From assembly GCA_036655715.1 (NCBI GenBank), contig JAVVPO010000105.1, positions 1 to 6,411 on the forward strand: DNA of 6,411 bases, in the 5' to 3' direction. Of this stretch, positions 5,310 to 6,411 are shown piece by piece (positions within the stretch are counted from its first letter, which is position 1; every line of letters starts with the position of its first letter). Under the pieces are notes generated by a model. The model had not been told where the DNA came from, made no database searches, and saw only the letters and a list, made by a program, of their open reading frames with translations. This DNA is from JAVVPO01 sp036655715. GTDB lineage: Bacteria > Bacillota > Clostridia > Lachnospirales > Cellulosilyticaceae. Both the position numbers and the translations under genes were made by a program.

Positions 5310-6411
5310 ATGGAAAATACATTTACAAATCTAAAATTAAACGAAGACCTTATAATCGGTCTAAGTAAACAAAATATCACTGTACCTATGACTATTCAAG
5401 CTCTTGTATTACCAACAGCTTTAGAAAATAAAGATCTCATCGCTCAGGCTCATACTGGTAGCGGCAAGACTCTTGCTTTTCTTCTCCCTCTATTTGAAAA
5501 AATAGATTTGAACGCCAAACATACTCAAGCTATGATATTAGCTCCAACTCATGAATTAGTGGTTCAAATCAATGAACAAATCAAATTACTTGCCACTGAT
5601 TCTGGTAGAGCTATTACATCTACTACAATCATGGGTGGGATGAACATCGACAAGCAGATTCAAAAATTAAAAACAAAACCACATATTATAGTGGGTTCAT
5701 CCGGTCGTATTCTAGATCTTATCAAAAAGAAAAAGCTTACATCACACACACTCAAAACGATTATTATTGATGAAGCAGATAATTTACTTGACAAAAATCA
5801 ATGTGCTGATATCAAAGCTATTATCAAGACAACTTTAAAAGATACTCAAATCATGCTTTTCTCAGCTACTATTAACGAGAATACTATGAATGAAGCAATC
5901 ACCTTTATGAAAGAGCCTGCCTTTATCAACGCTTGTGAAATCACAGCACTTAACCCACACATCGTTCATAACTTTGTAGTGGCTGAGCAGCGTAAGAAGT
6001 TTGAATCACTTCGCAAACTTCTTAATACAGTGACACCTACAAAAGCTTTAATCTTCGTTAATAATACACATGAAGTTGAAGTAGTCCTTAATAAATTAGT
6101 TTATCACAAGAAAAGTGCAGGCGGTCTCTACGGCGCACAATCTAAGCAAGAAAGACAGAATACTCTTGAAAGCTTTAGAAAAGGTAAGATAGATGTTTTA
6201 GTTTCTTCTGATGTATCTGCACGTGGTTTAGATATTCCAGAAGTAAGTCATGTTTTCAATCTTGACTTACCACCAAGTGCTAACGACTACCTTCACCGTG
6301 CTGGTCGTACAGCTAGAGGTAACAACACGGGACAAGCTATCTCTATCATTACCCCTAGAGAGCAAAAAACAGTCAGAGAATATGAGAAGACTTTAGGTAT
6401 TGAAATCAATC
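5310..6411 (+). CDS. DEAD-box RNA helicase (3' end beyond window)
   Basis: The first 367 residues of an ATP-dependent RNA helicase are open to the right edge with no stop. Both RecA-like domains are visible. The first has a Q-motif-like region (PMTIQ, Gln30), Walker A AHTGSGKT (47-54), motif Ia PTHELVVQ (79-86), the GG motif (109-110), SSGR (130-133), DEAD (154-157) and SAT (185-187). The second has ALIFVNN (246-252), motif V SSDVSARGLDIP (299-310) and motif VI HRAGRTARG (329-337). The catalytic residues are intact, so it should be active. Two motifs differ from the usual PTREL and TPGR forms. Likely roles are RNA unwinding in ribosome assembly, RNA decay or cold response; the specific paralogue (CshA-, CshB- or DbpA-like) cannot be named, because the C-terminal extension that distinguishes them is not seen. 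It is transcribed away from prsA. Confidence 0.93.
   Translation, partial: MENTFTNLKLNEDLIIGLSKQNITVPMTIQALVLPTALENKDLIAQAHTGSGKTLAFLLPLFEKIDLNAKHTQAMILAPTHELVVQINEQIKLLATDSGRAITSTTIMGGMNIDKQIQKLKTKPHIIVGSSGRILDLIKKKKLTSHTLKTIIIDEADNLLDKNQCADIKAIIKTTLKDTQIMLFSATINENTMNEAITFMKEPAFINACEITALNPHIVHNFVVAEQRKKFESLRKLLNTVTPTKALIFVNNTHEVEVVLNKLVYHKKSAGGLYGAQSKQERQNTLESFRKGKIDVLVSSDVSARGLDIPEVSHVFNLDLPPSANDYLHRAGRTARGNNTGQAISIITPREQKTVREYEKTLGIEIN

Overview
This AT-rich window fits a low-GC Firmicute, most likely a member of the Clostridia. The grounds are strong AGGAGG-type ribosome binding sites, a lipobox-bearing PrsA-type foldase, a Firmicute-style two-domain chromate transporter and U-rich hairpin terminators. 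The species cannot be fixed from the sequence alone.

Layout. Four intact genes lie on the minus strand and one edge-truncated gene lies on the plus strand. Left to right they are: an AIM24/TIGR00266-family protein (3-689); an alpha/beta hydrolase with an N-terminal membrane anchor (928-1890); a junk zone with a 100-N assembly gap (1961-2340); a CHR-family (chromate) transporter (2386-3873); a PrsA-like peptidyl-prolyl isomerase lipoprotein (4053-5063); and, diverging from it, a DEAD-box RNA helicase that runs off the right edge (5310-6411). The minus-strand genes do not look like one operon. Clear hairpin terminators follow the hydrolase (854-895) and prsA (3990-4052), and each gene has its own upstream spacer with a good ribosome binding site. 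The neighbours share no obvious pathway: they cover secretion and folding, ion transport, an extracytoplasmic or membrane-tethered hydrolase, and RNA remodelling.

The region most worth a second look is 1961-2340. Left of the Ns, the minus strand carries what looks like a decayed piece of a methionyl-tRNA synthetase-like class I enzyme, with recognisable residues on both sides of an in-frame TAG. Right of the Ns, the minus strand carries the start of an MNT-type nucleotidyltransferase (the antitoxin fold of HEPN/MNT pairs), broken by an apparent single-base deletion inside its GS...DxD motif. The gap therefore sits between two unrelated gene fragments, and the missing sequence could hold a mobile element, a toxin gene or simply more debris. 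No convincing new biological system is visible in what is readable; the rest is ordinary chromosomal content.
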